A stretch of DNA of 37,932 bases, from assembly GCA_947165005.1 (NCBI GenBank), contig CAMUYN010000007.1, positions 1 to 37,932 on the forward strand, read 5' to 3'. The notes beneath the pieces were generated by a model. That model saw only the letters and a list, made by a program, of their open reading frames with translations, searched no databases and was not told the origin of the DNA. Numbering within the stretch: position 1 is the stretch's first letter; every line of letters starts with the position of its first letter. The stretch is from an uncultured Bacillota bacterium (lineage in GTDB: Bacteria; Bacillota_I; Bacilli_A; RF39; UBA660). Positions 19,759 through 29,836 of the stretch are shown here, piece after piece. A program made the position numbers and the translations under genes.

Positions 19759-20452
19759 ATTTTTCAAATTTTTCATTTTTAATAAATTCTCTAAGGAGCT
19801 TAGTTAATGCTCTTTTTTCTATTCTTGATACATAACTTCTAGATATATTTAATTCTTTAGCAATTTCTTTTTGAGTTAATTCCTTATGATTAAATAATCC
19901 ATATCTTTTAAAGATAATTATTTTTTCTCTGGGCGTTAATATATTTATATTTTTTAATAAGGCTTCAAGATTATCCTTATAGTTAATATTTTCTATATAA
20001 TCAGTATTATGTGTTTTTAAGACGTCAAGTAATTCAATTTCATTTCCGTCTTTATCAAAACCAATTTTTTCTTCAAGACTGATATTATTCATGTTCTTTT
20101 TTTCATTTCTAAAATGCATCAATATTTCATTTTCAATGCACTTTGCAGCATATGTTGTTAGCTTGGTGCCTTTTTCTTTTGAATAACTATCGATACCTTT
20201 TATTAAACCAATGATTCCGATTGAAATAAGATCATCATTTTCGTAATTGGCATTATATTTTTTTGCAATATGTGAAACTAATCTAAGATTATGTTCTATT
20301 AAAGTATTTCTTGCATTTTTATCCTTCTTTAGTAATAAGTCTATTTGCTTTATTTCTTCTTCCTTCGTCAATGGGTCAGGAAAAGCATTATTAGAATAGC
20401 TACCTGAAAACATAGTCATGCTTTTAAATAACATCGTTAATAGTGCTATCAT
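19757..20452 (-). CDS. sigK: RNA polymerase sporulation sigma factor SigK, pro-sequence-like N-terminus
   Basis: NNAFPDPLTKEEE...ARNTLIEHNLRLVSHIAKKY...DDLISIGIIGLIKGIDSYSKEKGTKLTTYAAKCIENEILMHFR...KELNISRSYVSRIEKRALTKL matches sigma-K throughout. Confidence 0.93.
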   Translation of the reverse strand: MIALLTMLFKSMTMFSGSYSNNAFPDPLTKEEEIKQIDLLLKKDKNARNTLIEHNLRLVSHIAKKYNANYENDDLISIGIIGLIKGIDSYSKEKGTKLTTYAAKCIENEILMHFRNEKKNMNNISLEEKIGFDKDGNEIELLDVLKTHNTDYIENINYKDNLEALLKNINILTPREKIIIFKRYGLFNHKELTQKEIAKELNISRSYVSRIEKRALTKLLREFIKNEKFEK

Positions 20453-20554
20453 ACTAAATCACATCCTTAATAAAAGATATGTAAACTTTTTTATTATTAT
20501 TCATTTTAATATTAGATTTTTATGATATAATTTATTATAGTAGGAGTGGAAGAT

Positions 20555-21397
20555 ATGGGAAATATTTTTGAAGTTTTAGACTTTTCAAAATTATTAGTTG
20601 TTTTATTAACAACAATTTTACCTAGTATATTAATGCTTTCATTGATATTGTACTCTGATAGAAAATCTAGAGAACCATTACCAATGATTTTAATATGCCT
20701 TCTTTCAGGTGCTTTTACTATTTGCTTTTCAATCGTAATAGACAAATTAATACTTACACTTAATATAATTGATGCATCTATGTTTCCTTCACAAAATTCT
20801 TATTCAGTATATAGAATAATGGTTTTAGCTGGGGTAGAAGAGTATGCAAAATTGTTAGTATTACATTTATTCTTATATAAAAATAAATCATACGATGATA
20901 TCTATGATGGATTCGTTTATTCTTCAATCATAGCATTATCATTTTCATTAATAGAAACTATAATGTATGTATTTAGAGAACCTACTTTCTCTGAAATGAC
21001 TTCGCTTGCTATACTTAGAAATTTCACATCTATTCCACTTCATATTGTATGTGGTGTAATTATGGGATATTTTGTTTCACTACAAAAATTTTCTAAAACT
21101 AAAGGAAGGAAAATGCTAAATCTACTTGCATCTTTATTTGTTCCAACATTAGTTCATACTATTTATAATGTTTTCTTCTCAATAGTATTAATTAATAGTG
21201 CAGAAAGTACATCAATCATAACATTATTAGTAATTATTCTATTTGTATTAAGCATATATTTTATTGGGATGGTATTTATATTAAAAACTAATAGTTTAAA
21301 TAATATATTTATTAATAATGGTTACTACAATAAACATTATAATTTCTTAATGAGAAAAAACGATTATGTTTATGATAATTTGGAGAGAATGACATGA
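20555..21397 (+). CDS. prsW: PrsW-family intramembrane protease; start corrected from 20546
   Basis: RKSREPLPMILICLLSGA...AGVEEYAKLLVLHLFL...DGFVYSSIIALSFSLIETIMYV...RNFTSIPLHIVCGVIMGYF; SD taggag, ATG 20555. Confidence 0.88.
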   Translation: MGNIFEVLDFSKLLVVLLTTILPSILMLSLILYSDRKSREPLPMILICLLSGAFTICFSIVIDKLILTLNIIDASMFPSQNSYSVYRIMVLAGVEEYAKLLVLHLFLYKNKSYDDIYDGFVYSSIIALSFSLIETIMYVFREPTFSEMTSLAILRNFTSIPLHIVCGVIMGYFVSLQKFSKTKGRKMLNLLASLFVPTLVHTIYNVFFSIVLINSAESTSIITLLVIILFVLSIYFIGMVFILKTNSLNNIFINNGYYNKHYNFLMRKNDYVYDNLERMT

Positions 21398-21912
21398 TAC
21401 CAGATGCATATTATAAAAATATATTTGCTATAGATTATAAAAGATTAAAAGAATTAGGAATCAAAAACTTATTCTTTGATATTGATAATACAGTTATACC
21501 TTATTTTGAAAAAGAAATTTCTAAAGAAACAAAATCATTATTTAATAACTTAAAAAATGATTTTTGTGTATTTCTTTTTAGTAATTCTAGAAAGAAAAGA
21601 GTATACAGTATAGCAAATGAACTTGGTGTAGATTCATATTATTCTTCAATGAAACCATTAAAAAGAAATTATAAAAAAATAATGAATATGTTTAAGAAAA
21701 ATGAGTGTGTTTTTATAGGAGATCAATTTATGACAGATGTTCTTGGTGCCAAAAGAAATGGACTAAAAGTAATATTTGTTAATAAATTAAAAGATAAAGA
21801 ACCAATTACTACTAAGTTCTGGAGAATATTAGAAAAACATTATTTGAAAAAATATAAAAAATATGGATTATTTAATATAGATGAATTTTACGATAGGATA
21901 AAGACTATTTAA
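21394..21912 (+). CDS. YqeG-family HAD phosphatase
   Basis: LFFDIDNTVIPYFEKE...FSNSRKKRV...KPLKRNYKKIM...FIGDQFMTDVLGAKRNGLKVIFVNKL. Confidence 0.92.
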   Translation: MIPDAYYKNIFAIDYKRLKELGIKNLFFDIDNTVIPYFEKEISKETKSLFNNLKNDFCVFLFSNSRKKRVYSIANELGVDSYYSSMKPLKRNYKKIMNMFKKNECVFIGDQFMTDVLGAKRNGLKVIFVNKLKDKEPITTKFWRILEKHYLKKYKKYGLFNIDEFYDRIKTI

Positions 21913-21959
21913 ATTTTATAAATAGTATGATATAATTTTAAAGAATAGGAAGAGGATAT

Positions 21960-23198
21960 ATGAAAAAGAATTTTATAAAAACGTTATTATTTATAGGAAT
22001 GCTGTTTATAGGTATTGGAACAGCATATGCTGATGATACATTTACTTTCTCTATTGGAGGAGCTGAAAATGTTAAACCAGGAGATGTATTTACTGTTGAT
22101 GTTAATGTTAAAGGCCCATCAACTGCTGATACATTAACTAGTTATAATATTACTATATCATCTGATCCAGCTAATATGGTTACACTAACAGATGGCGCTA
22201 CAGGTGGAATAATAGCAGGAGAGAATGTAATTGATGATGCAAAACTTGCAACATTAACATTTAGAGTTAACGATGATGCTAAAGCTGGTACTGTAAAATT
22301 AGTTTTAACTGGTAATAGTGTTTTAAAAAATGGTGAAGAATTAAAATCAAAAGAAGTTAATTTTAATGCGGGTACTGTTACAATTCGTGGTATTGAAACA
22401 GATGCAAGTTTAAAATCACTAAAGATTCCAAATACTGTTTTAAGTCCAAGCTTTGATAAGAATACTTATAATTATTCAGCAACTGTAACTGATGTTACAG
22501 CAGTTGATATAAAAGCTGAACCTACTAGTCCACATTCAACTATATCAGTAACTCCTAATGCTGGAGCATTAGTTAAGGGTGAAAATGAGGTAACAGTAGT
22601 ATGCCAAGCAGAAAACGGAACAAAAAATGCATATACTATAAAAGTAACACTAAATGTAACCCCAACTGAAGAAGAATTAAAAGCTCAAGATGCAACATTA
22701 AGCGTATTAACTGTAAAAGGCCAAAAACTAGATTTTTCAAGTAATGAAAAAAAATACTATGTAAATGTTGATTATGAAACTACAAAATTAGATATCACTG
22801 CTACACCAACAAATCCAGAAGCTGAAGTAACTATAACAGGAAATTCAAAATTCATTGTTGGTAAGAATGTTGTGAAAATTAATGTAGTAAGTAAAGATAA
22901 AACTAAAAATGAAACATATCAAATAATTGTAACAAGAGAAGATGAAGAAAAAGAAATTGTTAAGACTTGTCCAGATGAAACAAGCAAAAAAGAATGGATT
23001 ATATATACAATATCTTTAATTGGAACATTTACATTAGGTATAGTTCTAGGATATTTCTTATGTAAATCAGAAATATTTAAGAAAATATTTAAGAAAAGAA
23101 AAAAAGAAGAACAACCAGTAGAAATAGAAACTTTATCAGATACAATAGATTTATCAGATACAGTTAAAGAAGCAAAAGAAGAACTTAATAAAAAATAG
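21960..23198 (+). CDS. Secreted, C-terminally membrane-anchored protein: cohesin-like domain plus two cadherin-like beta-sandwich domains
   Basis: Signal peptide MKKNFIKTLLFIGMLFIGIGTAYA; FTFSIGGAENVKPGDVFTVDVNV; repeats LKSLKIPNTVLSPSFDKNTYNYSATV and LSVLTVKGQKLDFSSNEKKYYVNV; TM IIYTISLIGTFTLGIVLGYFLC with basic tail. Confidence 0.85.
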   Translation: MKKNFIKTLLFIGMLFIGIGTAYADDTFTFSIGGAENVKPGDVFTVDVNVKGPSTADTLTSYNITISSDPANMVTLTDGATGGIIAGENVIDDAKLATLTFRVNDDAKAGTVKLVLTGNSVLKNGEELKSKEVNFNAGTVTIRGIETDASLKSLKIPNTVLSPSFDKNTYNYSATVTDVTAVDIKAEPTSPHSTISVTPNAGALVKGENEVTVVCQAENGTKNAYTIKVTLNVTPTEEELKAQDATLSVLTVKGQKLDFSSNEKKYYVNVDYETTKLDITATPTNPEAEVTITGNSKFIVGKNVVKINVVSKDKTKNETYQIIVTREDEEKEIVKTCPDETSKKEWIIYTISLIGTFTLGIVLGYFLCKSEIFKKIFKKRKKEEQPVEIETLSDTIDLSDTVKEAKEELNKK

Positions 23199-23200
23199 GA

Positions 23201-23722
23201 TTAGTAGTAATTACTAAATCCTATTTTTTTATTCATATAATCAATAAAAAAATTATTATTAATCGGATAATATGTAAAAATTATATTTACTATTATAATT
23301 ATAGCCATTATTATATAAAAATATTTATTTAAAAATAATACTTTATTTGATTTTAATATAAAATAGCTTATGAACTGTGTTATTATAATTGATATTAAAT
23401 AAATTGATAAAGTTAATATTAAATTATGATCATAAGTCAAATATATAGGATAGAATATTAATAAGAATACTATTATATTTATAAGAATTGATATTATTAA
23501 ATTACTCTTGAAGTTTTTATTATCTTTTAATAATTTATTTTCAATAAATCCCCATAATAAATAACAGGTTACTATTAATTTCATATGTTCAAACAATGAT
23601 TCATTAATTGGGAAAAATATACTTGAAATAAAACTAGGTAATAATTCATACCCATAATGTACTATAAAGGATAATAAGAATATACCTATTATTGAAATTA
23701 TTTTTATCTTTTTTAAATTCAT
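23201..23722 (-). CDS. Integral membrane protein (DUF6512-like)
   Basis: FIVHYGYELLPSFISSIFFPINESLFEHMKLIVTCYLLWGFIE; about 5 TM helices. Confidence 0.7.
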   Translation of the reverse strand: MNLKKIKIISIIGIFLLSFIVHYGYELLPSFISSIFFPINESLFEHMKLIVTCYLLWGFIENKLLKDNKNFKSNLIISILINIIVFLLIFYPIYLTYDHNLILTLSIYLISIIITQFISYFILKSNKVLFLNKYFYIIMAIIIIVNIIFTYYPINNNFFIDYMNKKIGFSNYY

Positions 23723-23847
23723 TTTCGTAATCCTTTCTATTAAATTTTACGCAAATTTTACACAATTATTAAAAAAATTCAATTTTTTTAAGGAAAACAG
23801 GGGAATTTGCGATACTTTTCGCGAATATAATATTTGGAGTGATTTTT

Positions 23848-25581
23848 TTGAGTAAGCCATCAAATGAAGAGATATTTGAAATTCAAAGAAAAATTAATAT
23901 AGTTGATGTTATTAGAGATTATATTCCATTAACAAAAAAGGGCAAAAATTATTTTGGTATTTGTCCTTTTCATGATGACCATAATCCTAGTATGAGTGTA
24001 TCTCAAGAGAAACAGATGTATAAATGTTTTGTTTGTGGAGCTGCTGGAAATGTATTCAATTTTGTTAAAGACTATAAAAATATTAATTATTATGAAGCTG
24101 TCAAAGAGGTTGCAAATAAAGTAGGAATAAGTATTGATATTGGTACTTATAAACCAAAAGAAGATATTAAATTTAAAGATGAATATGATATATATGATTT
24201 GTCTAATAAATTTTATCAAAACAATTTAAATACTAATCTTGGTAAGATAGCAAGGAATTATCTTATATCAAGAGATATGAATGATGATATTATTAAGAAG
24301 TTCCAAATTGGACTATCTTTTAGTGATAATAAACTAACTGAATTACTATTAAAGAAAGGTTACTCAAAAGAGTTATTAGTTAAATCTGGAATAGCAGTCA
24401 TTAATAATGATGGTAAAGTTAATGATATATATAGAAATAGAATAATGTTTCCACTTTGGGATACTAATGGTAAAGTAATTGGCTTCTCTGGAAGAATATA
24501 TGAAGGTAAAGATCAAAGTAAATATATTAATACAATGGAAACAGATATATTTAAAAAAGGATCATTACTATATAATTATGAAAATGCTAGAAAGAGTATT
24601 CTTGATAAAGATGAAATAATTATCTGTGAAGGATTTATGGATGTTATTCGTCTATATACAATTGGAGTAACTAATGTAGTAGCTACTATGGGGACTGCAA
24701 TTACTAAAGAACAATTAAATCTAATTAGAAAACTAACCAATAATGTAATTCTTATGTTTGATGGTGATTCTGCCGGAGAAAAAGCAACATTATCATTTAT
24801 AGAGTTATCTAAGGATATAGATTTTAATTTAAATATAGTTAGATTAGAAGAAGATTTAGATCCAGATGATTATATAATTAAAAAAGGAAAAGATAAGATG
24901 ATGGAACATCTATCTAAACCTATTAATGCATTTGATTATGCATTATTTAATTTAAAAAATAATTATAATTTTAATAATCCAGAGGATGTATCTAAATTCA
25001 TTACTTCTATAATAGATAAAATTTCTAATATAGAAGATGATGTAATTAGAGATTTGGAAATTAAAAAAATATCTAAATTAACTAATGTAGATAGTGATAT
25101 TATTAAATCAAAGATAAAGACCAAAACAAAAGAAGTTAAAGTAGAAATTAAACCAATTATTAAGTTTAAGGAAAATAAATATGATAAAGCTTCTAAATTA
25201 ATATTATTTAATATGATCAGACATAATAATATTATTCAGTATTATTTTAATAATTTGAGTTATTTACCTGATGAAATAGATAGAAGGTTAGCTAGTGAAA
25301 TAGTATTGTTCTTTAAGAAATATAATAGTTTTAATCTAGTTGACTTTATTACATATTTAGGGGATAATAGTGAACTTGTAAAAAGGGTTTCATATATTGA
25401 TTCATTAGAGTTTAGTGAAAATTATAGCATGGAAGAAATAGATAATTATTTTGATACAATTAGAGAATTTTCTAATAAGAAACAAATAGAAAATTTACAA
25501 AATAAATTAAAGACAGAAACAAATGATGTAGTAAGAAAAGAAATAGCAAAAAAAATAATAGAAATAAAGAGTAAAATGTAG
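23848..25581 (+). CDS. dnaG: DNA primase (probable TTG start; ORF track start 23839 overlaps the SD)
   Basis: [58 protein letters not shown]; Toprim [10 protein letters not shown] and [19 protein letters not shown]. Confidence 0.96.
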   Translation: MSKPSNEEIFEIQRKINIVDVIRDYIPLTKKGKNYFGICPFHDDHNPSMSVSQEKQMYKCFVCGAAGNVFNFVKDYKNINYYEAVKEVANKVGISIDIGTYKPKEDIKFKDEYDIYDLSNKFYQNNLNTNLGKIARNYLISRDMNDDIIKKFQIGLSFSDNKLTELLLKKGYSKELLVKSGIAVINNDGKVNDIYRNRIMFPLWDTNGKVIGFSGRIYEGKDQSKYINTMETDIFKKGSLLYNYENARKSILDKDEIIICEGFMDVIRLYTIGVTNVVATMGTAITKEQLNLIRKLTNNVILMFDGDSAGEKATLSFIELSKDIDFNLNIVRLEEDLDPDDYIIKKGKDKMMEHLSKPINAFDYALFNLKNNYNFNNPEDVSKFITSIIDKISNIEDDVIRDLEIKKISKLTNVDSDIIKSKIKTKTKEVKVEIKPIIKFKENKYDKASKLILFNMIRHNNIIQYYFNNLSYLPDEIDRRLASEIVLFFKKYNSFNLVDFITYLGDNSELVKRVSYIDSLEFSENYSMEEIDNYFDTIREFSNKKQIENLQNKLKTETNDVVRKEIAKKIIEIKSKM

Positions 25582-25591
25582 GAGTGATAAT

Positions 25592-26914
25592 ATGGAAAAA
25601 GTTATGGATATTAAGAAAATAGAAAAAGAATTAAAGAAAGCAAGTAAAGGAAAAGGGTATGTTGCTGCAGATGTACTTAATTCGTTTTTAGAAAGCGATG
25701 ATATTACACCAGAAGATATAGATGCAATATATGATTTTTTAGCAGAAAACGATATTGAAATAGTATCTGATGAAATAGAAGAACCTAAAAAAGAAAAGAA
25801 ATCTAAAAAGGTAGATGAAGATACTAATATAAAAAGCGATGGTACAATTAGAACAATTGAAGAAAGAAAACAATCATTGCTTGAATTAGGAAAGAGTGTT
25901 GGATTCTTAACATTCGAACAATTGGCTAAAGAATTAAAGGGTCTAGAAATGGATTCAGAATCTCTAGATGATTTATACAATTTTTTAAGAGAAAATAATA
26001 TAGAAGTCGTTGAAGATGGTGAAGATGCAGGAGAAGAGGATTTATCCCTTGATATATCAGAAGAAAGCTTACCTAAGAATTTATCTATCAATGACCCAGT
26101 AAGAATGTATCTTAAAGAAATAGGACAAATATCACTTCTTAGTTTAGATGAAGAATTAGAATTATCTAAAAAAATAGAAGATGGCGACGAAGATGCTAAA
26201 AGAAAATTAGCAGAATCAAACTTACGTCTTGTTGTTTCCATTGCTAAAAGATATGTAGGAAGAAACTTATCATTCCTAGACTTAATTCAAGAAGGTAATA
26301 TTGGACTTATGAAAGCAGTAGATAAATTTGATTCTTCAAAAGGATACAAATTTAGTACATATGCTACTTGGTGGATTAGACAAGCTATCACAAGAGCTAT
26401 TGCAGACCAAGCTAAAACAATAAGAGTACCTGTTCATATGGTTGAAACTATTAATAAATTAAAGAGAGTTCAAAGACAATTAACTCTAGAACTTAATAGA
26501 GAACCAACTGAAAAAGAATTAAGTGATAAATTAAAAATACCAGAAGAAAAAGTTAGAGAAATAATTAAGATAAGCTTAGATCCTCTATCACTTGAAACTC
26601 CAATTGGTGAAGAAGAAGATTCTCATTTAGGAGATTTCGTTCAAGATAAGAATAGTTTAAGCCCAGAAGAATATGCAATTAATGAAGTATTAAAAGATGA
26701 AATATCAGAAGTATTACTTACTTTAACTGAAAGAGAAGAACAAGTATTAAAACTAAGATTTGGTTTAGTTGATGGAACCTGTAGAACTCTTGAAGAAGTA
26801 GGTATGATATTTGGAGTAACTAGAGAAAGAATTAGACAGATTGAAGCTAAAGCTTTAAGAAAATTAAGACATCCATCTAGAAGTAAAAAGTTAAAGGATT
26901 ATTTGGTGGACTAA
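25592..26914 (+). CDS. rpoD: RNA polymerase sigma factor RpoD/SigA
   Basis: [69 protein letters not shown]-type block; [31 protein letters not shown]. Confidence 0.98.
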   Translation: MEKVMDIKKIEKELKKASKGKGYVAADVLNSFLESDDITPEDIDAIYDFLAENDIEIVSDEIEEPKKEKKSKKVDEDTNIKSDGTIRTIEERKQSLLELGKSVGFLTFEQLAKELKGLEMDSESLDDLYNFLRENNIEVVEDGEDAGEEDLSLDISEESLPKNLSINDPVRMYLKEIGQISLLSLDEELELSKKIEDGDEDAKRKLAESNLRLVVSIAKRYVGRNLSFLDLIQEGNIGLMKAVDKFDSSKGYKFSTYATWWIRQAITRAIADQAKTIRVPVHMVETINKLKRVQRQLTLELNREPTEKELSDKLKIPEEKVREIIKISLDPLSLETPIGEEEDSHLGDFVQDKNSLSPEEYAINEVLKDEISEVLLTLTEREEQVLKLRFGLVDGTCRTLEEVGMIFGVTRERIRQIEAKALRKLRHPSRSKKLKDYLVD

Positions 26915-26915
26915 T

Positions 26916-27605
26916 ATGAAATTATCAAAAAGATTAGAGGCAATTGCTGATTTTATAGAACCCTCGGACAAGTTAATAGATATTGGTTGTGATCACGCAA
27001 ATTTAGATATTTATCTATGTAAAAAATATGAAAACATAAATATAATAGCTAGTGATATACATGAAGGAGCTTTAAATCAAGCTAAATCAAATATAGAAAA
27101 AAATAATTTAAGTAAAAGGATTGAAACAAGATTAGGTGATGGATTAACAATTGTTAATCCAGATGAATTTGATACTATTGTTATTAGTGGTATGGGTTTT
27201 CATAATATTAAAAAGATATTATCAAATGCCCCTAAAATGGTTAATTATCCTAAAATAATTATCCAATGTAATACAGATGTTGTTAAATTAAGAACATTTG
27301 TTACTAAACTAGGATATAAAATATCAAAAGAAGAATTAGTAATGGATAATGAAATAATATACACTATTATTGAATTTACTAAAGGTATAGAAAAATATAA
27401 TTATTCTCAAAATTATTTTGGACCAAGAATACTTGAAAATAAGAATGAATTATTCTATGAATATTATTCTAAAAAACTATTAAAATATGAAAACTTATTA
27501 CTTCAATTACCTGGTTATGAAATATTTAGCATAATACATCATAAACATTTAATTAAAATTATTAAGAATGAATTAACTAGTGTAAAAGAGAAGATAAGTA
27601 ATTGA
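26916..27605 (+). CDS. trmK: tRNA (adenine22-N1)-methyltransferase TrmK
   Basis: LSKRLEAIADFIEPSDKLIDIGCDHANLDIYL...ASDIHEGALNQAKSNIEK...DTIVISGMGFHNIKKIL; downstream of rpoD. Confidence 0.93.
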   Translation: MKLSKRLEAIADFIEPSDKLIDIGCDHANLDIYLCKKYENINIIASDIHEGALNQAKSNIEKNNLSKRIETRLGDGLTIVNPDEFDTIVISGMGFHNIKKILSNAPKMVNYPKIIIQCNTDVVKLRTFVTKLGYKISKEELVMDNEIIYTIIEFTKGIEKYNYSQNYFGPRILENKNELFYEYYSKKLLKYENLLLQLPGYEIFSIIHHKHLIKIIKNELTSVKEKISN

Positions 27606-27614
27606 TTTTAATAA

Positions 27615-27756
27615 TAAAAAGATATATAATTTAAGTAGAAAAGCGATAATGAAGGTTGGAAACTTCTAGCTATATATAAAAGAGATGATTCTTTTGAATA
27701 AGTAGGGTGGAACCGCGGAAATATTCGTCCCTATAATCAAAGGGGTCTTTTTTTGT
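27615..27756 (+). promoter_or_regulatory. T-box leader of glyQS (compact stem I)
   Basis: Signature AGGGTGGAACCGCGG at 27704-27718, terminator CGTCCCT...AGGGGTCTTTTTTT, stem III-like AAAAGAGATGATTCTTTT, directly upstream of glycyl-tRNA synthetase. Confidence 0.93.
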
Positions 27757-27769
27757 TTTAGGAGGAAAT

Positions 27770-29140
27770 ATGGAAAAATTAACAATGGAAAAAATAGTTA
27801 ATATTAGTAAGCAATATGGATTTATATTTCAAGGATCTGAAATATATGATGGATTAGCTAATACTTGGGATTATGGTCCATTAGGAAGTAGATTAAAAAA
27901 TGCAGTTAAAGATGCATGGAGAAAGAGATTTATTCAAGAAAATGATAATTCATTTGAAATAGATGCTGCAATACTTATGAATCCTAGAGTATGGGAAGCA
28001 TCTGGACATATAAGTAATTTCTCAGATCCATTAATTGATTGTAAGGAATGTAAAACAAGACATAGAGCAGATCATTTAATTGAAGGATTTACTAGTGATG
28101 TAGTACCAGATAAAATGACTGATGAGGAAATGGTTAAATATATTAAAGATAATAATATACCATGTCCTAAATGTGGTAAATCTAACTATACTGATATTAG
28201 AGAATTCAACTTAATGTTTGAAACTAATAGAGGTGTTATTAAAGATGATAAATCAGTAGTATATTTAAGACCAGAAACTGCACAAGGAGAATTTGTTAAC
28301 TTCTTAAATGTTCAAAGAACTATGAGAGCTAAAATACCATTCGGTATAGGCCAAATAGGTAAAGCATTTAGAAATGAAATAACTCCAGGTAATTTTACAT
28401 TTAGAACAATTGAATTTGAACAAATGGAACATCAATTATTCTGTAAAGAAGGAACTGATAGTAATTTCTATGCTGAATATAAAGAAAAAGCAAAGAATTT
28501 CTTAAAAGATTTAGGAATTAAGGAAGAAAATATAAGATTCCATGATCATGATAAATTAAGTCACTATGCTAAAGAAGCTTGTGATATAGAATATAATTTT
28601 CCATTTGGATTTAGTGAATTATGGGGAACACATAATAGAACTAATTACGATTTAAGTAAGCATATGGAATATTCTGGTAAATCACTTGAGTATTTAGATC
28701 CAGAAACTAATGAAAAATATATTCCATATGTAGTAGAATCTTCAGTAGGCTGTGATAGATTAGTTTTAGCAACATTATGCGAAGCATACGATGAAGAAAC
28801 ACTAGAAGATGGTACTACTAGAGAAGTAATGCATTTATTACCTTATTTAGCACCATATAAAGTAGCAATATTACCACTTATTAAGAAGAACCATGCTGAT
28901 AAAGCAAAAGAAGTATATAAAGAATTATCTAAAAACTTTATGTGTACATATGATGAATCAGGTAATATAGGTAAAAGATATAGAAGAGAAGACGTTATAG
29001 GTACACCATGGTGTATAACAATAGACGATGAAACAATTAATAATAATACAGTAACTATTAGAGATAGAGATACAATGAAACAAATAACTCTAAATCTTGA
29101 TGAAGTTAAAGACTATGTATTAGATAAGATCAATTTTTAA
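27770..29140 (+). CDS. glyQS: Glycyl-tRNA synthetase (single-chain, dimeric type)
   Basis: QYGFIFQGSEIYDGLANTWDYGPLG...RPETAQGEFVNF...GIGQIGKAFRNEITPGNFTFRTIEFEQMEHQLF. Confidence 0.97.
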   Translation: MEKLTMEKIVNISKQYGFIFQGSEIYDGLANTWDYGPLGSRLKNAVKDAWRKRFIQENDNSFEIDAAILMNPRVWEASGHISNFSDPLIDCKECKTRHRADHLIEGFTSDVVPDKMTDEEMVKYIKDNNIPCPKCGKSNYTDIREFNLMFETNRGVIKDDKSVVYLRPETAQGEFVNFLNVQRTMRAKIPFGIGQIGKAFRNEITPGNFTFRTIEFEQMEHQLFCKEGTDSNFYAEYKEKAKNFLKDLGIKEENIRFHDHDKLSHYAKEACDIEYNFPFGFSELWGTHNRTNYDLSKHMEYSGKSLEYLDPETNEKYIPYVVESSVGCDRLVLATLCEAYDEETLEDGTTREVMHLLPYLAPYKVAILPLIKKNHADKAKEVYKELSKNFMCTYDESGNIGKRYRREDVIGTPWCITIDDETINNNTVTIRDRDTMKQITLNLDEVKDYVLDKINF

Positions 29141-29166
29141 AAGATAGCATTATGCTATCTTTTTTA
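29139..29166 (+). terminator. Rho-independent terminator after glyQS
   Basis: AAGATAGCA-TTA-TGCTATCTT plus T tract. Confidence 0.88.
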
Positions 29167-29183
29167 TTCATAATAGTAGAAAT

Positions 29184-29300
29184 AAAAAAATGATACTCTA
29201 GCTGAGTATCATTACCAAACTAAAGATGACACTCAACATAATTAAATGTTCCTTCATTTATATAAGTGCATAAAAATTTGATTTGTACTATAAAATATTA
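29184..29300 (-). ncRNA. Candidate minus-strand small RNA ending in an intrinsic terminator
   Basis: Minus strand reads AATGATACTC-AGCTA-GAGTATCATT followed by TTTTTAT (29213-29184); an upstream copy GAGTGTCAT (29234-29226) can compete for the same strand. Confidence 0.45.
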
Positions 29301-29383
29301 AATTTATGTTAAGTTATAAGAAAAATCTTTTCTTTTTATTTGTTTTATGGTATTATATTTTTATATGATATGGAGGGAAATTC

Positions 29384-29785
29384 ATGGGAATGTTTGATAA
29401 AATATTAGGAAAAGAAGAAGAAAACAATAGTGTAGAAGATACTTTCTATACTTTAACTCCAGATGAAGCTTATAAAGATACTAATAGTGAAGGAAATAAA
29501 ATGATTCTATTAGAACCAAGAGCTTATTCTGAAAGTCAACAAATAGCAGATCATTTAAAGAAAAGAAATGCAGTCGTTGTTAATTTGAAGAGAGTAACGC
29601 CAGAACAAGCTAAAAGAATAGTAGATTTCTTAAGTGGAACTTTATATGCAATTGGTGGAGATTTACAAAAATTAGGTTCAGGTATTTTCTTATGTACACC
29701 TAAAAATATTAATGTACAAGGTAAAATGACTGACGAAGAAGATAAAAAGTCTAGAACAAAAAATGATGATGTAGATTTATCTTGA
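29384..29785 (+). CDS. sepF: Cell division protein SepF
   Basis: MILLEPRAYSESQQIADHLKKRNAVVVNLKRVTPEQAKRIVDFLSGTLYAIGGDLQKLGSGIFLCTPKNI. Confidence 0.95.
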   Translation: MGMFDKILGKEEENNSVEDTFYTLTPDEAYKDTNSEGNKMILLEPRAYSESQQIADHLKKRNAVVVNLKRVTPEQAKRIVDFLSGTLYAIGGDLQKLGSGIFLCTPKNINVQGKMTDEEDKKSRTKNDDVDLS

Positions 29786-29836
29786 TTTTATAAACGAAAG
29801 GTATTATAATAAATAACCATTAGTTGAGGGTGGTTT

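Noticed and set aside
23760-23838. Inverted repeat AAAAAAATTcAATTTTTTT upstream of dnaG as a structured RNA
   Set aside because: Pure A/T symmetry is expected by chance at this base composition; no further support.
25507-26241. 244-aa minus-strand ORF opposite rpoD
   Set aside because: Ser/Phe-rich translation that mirrors the strongly biased rpoD codons; no SD and lies antisense to a certain gene.
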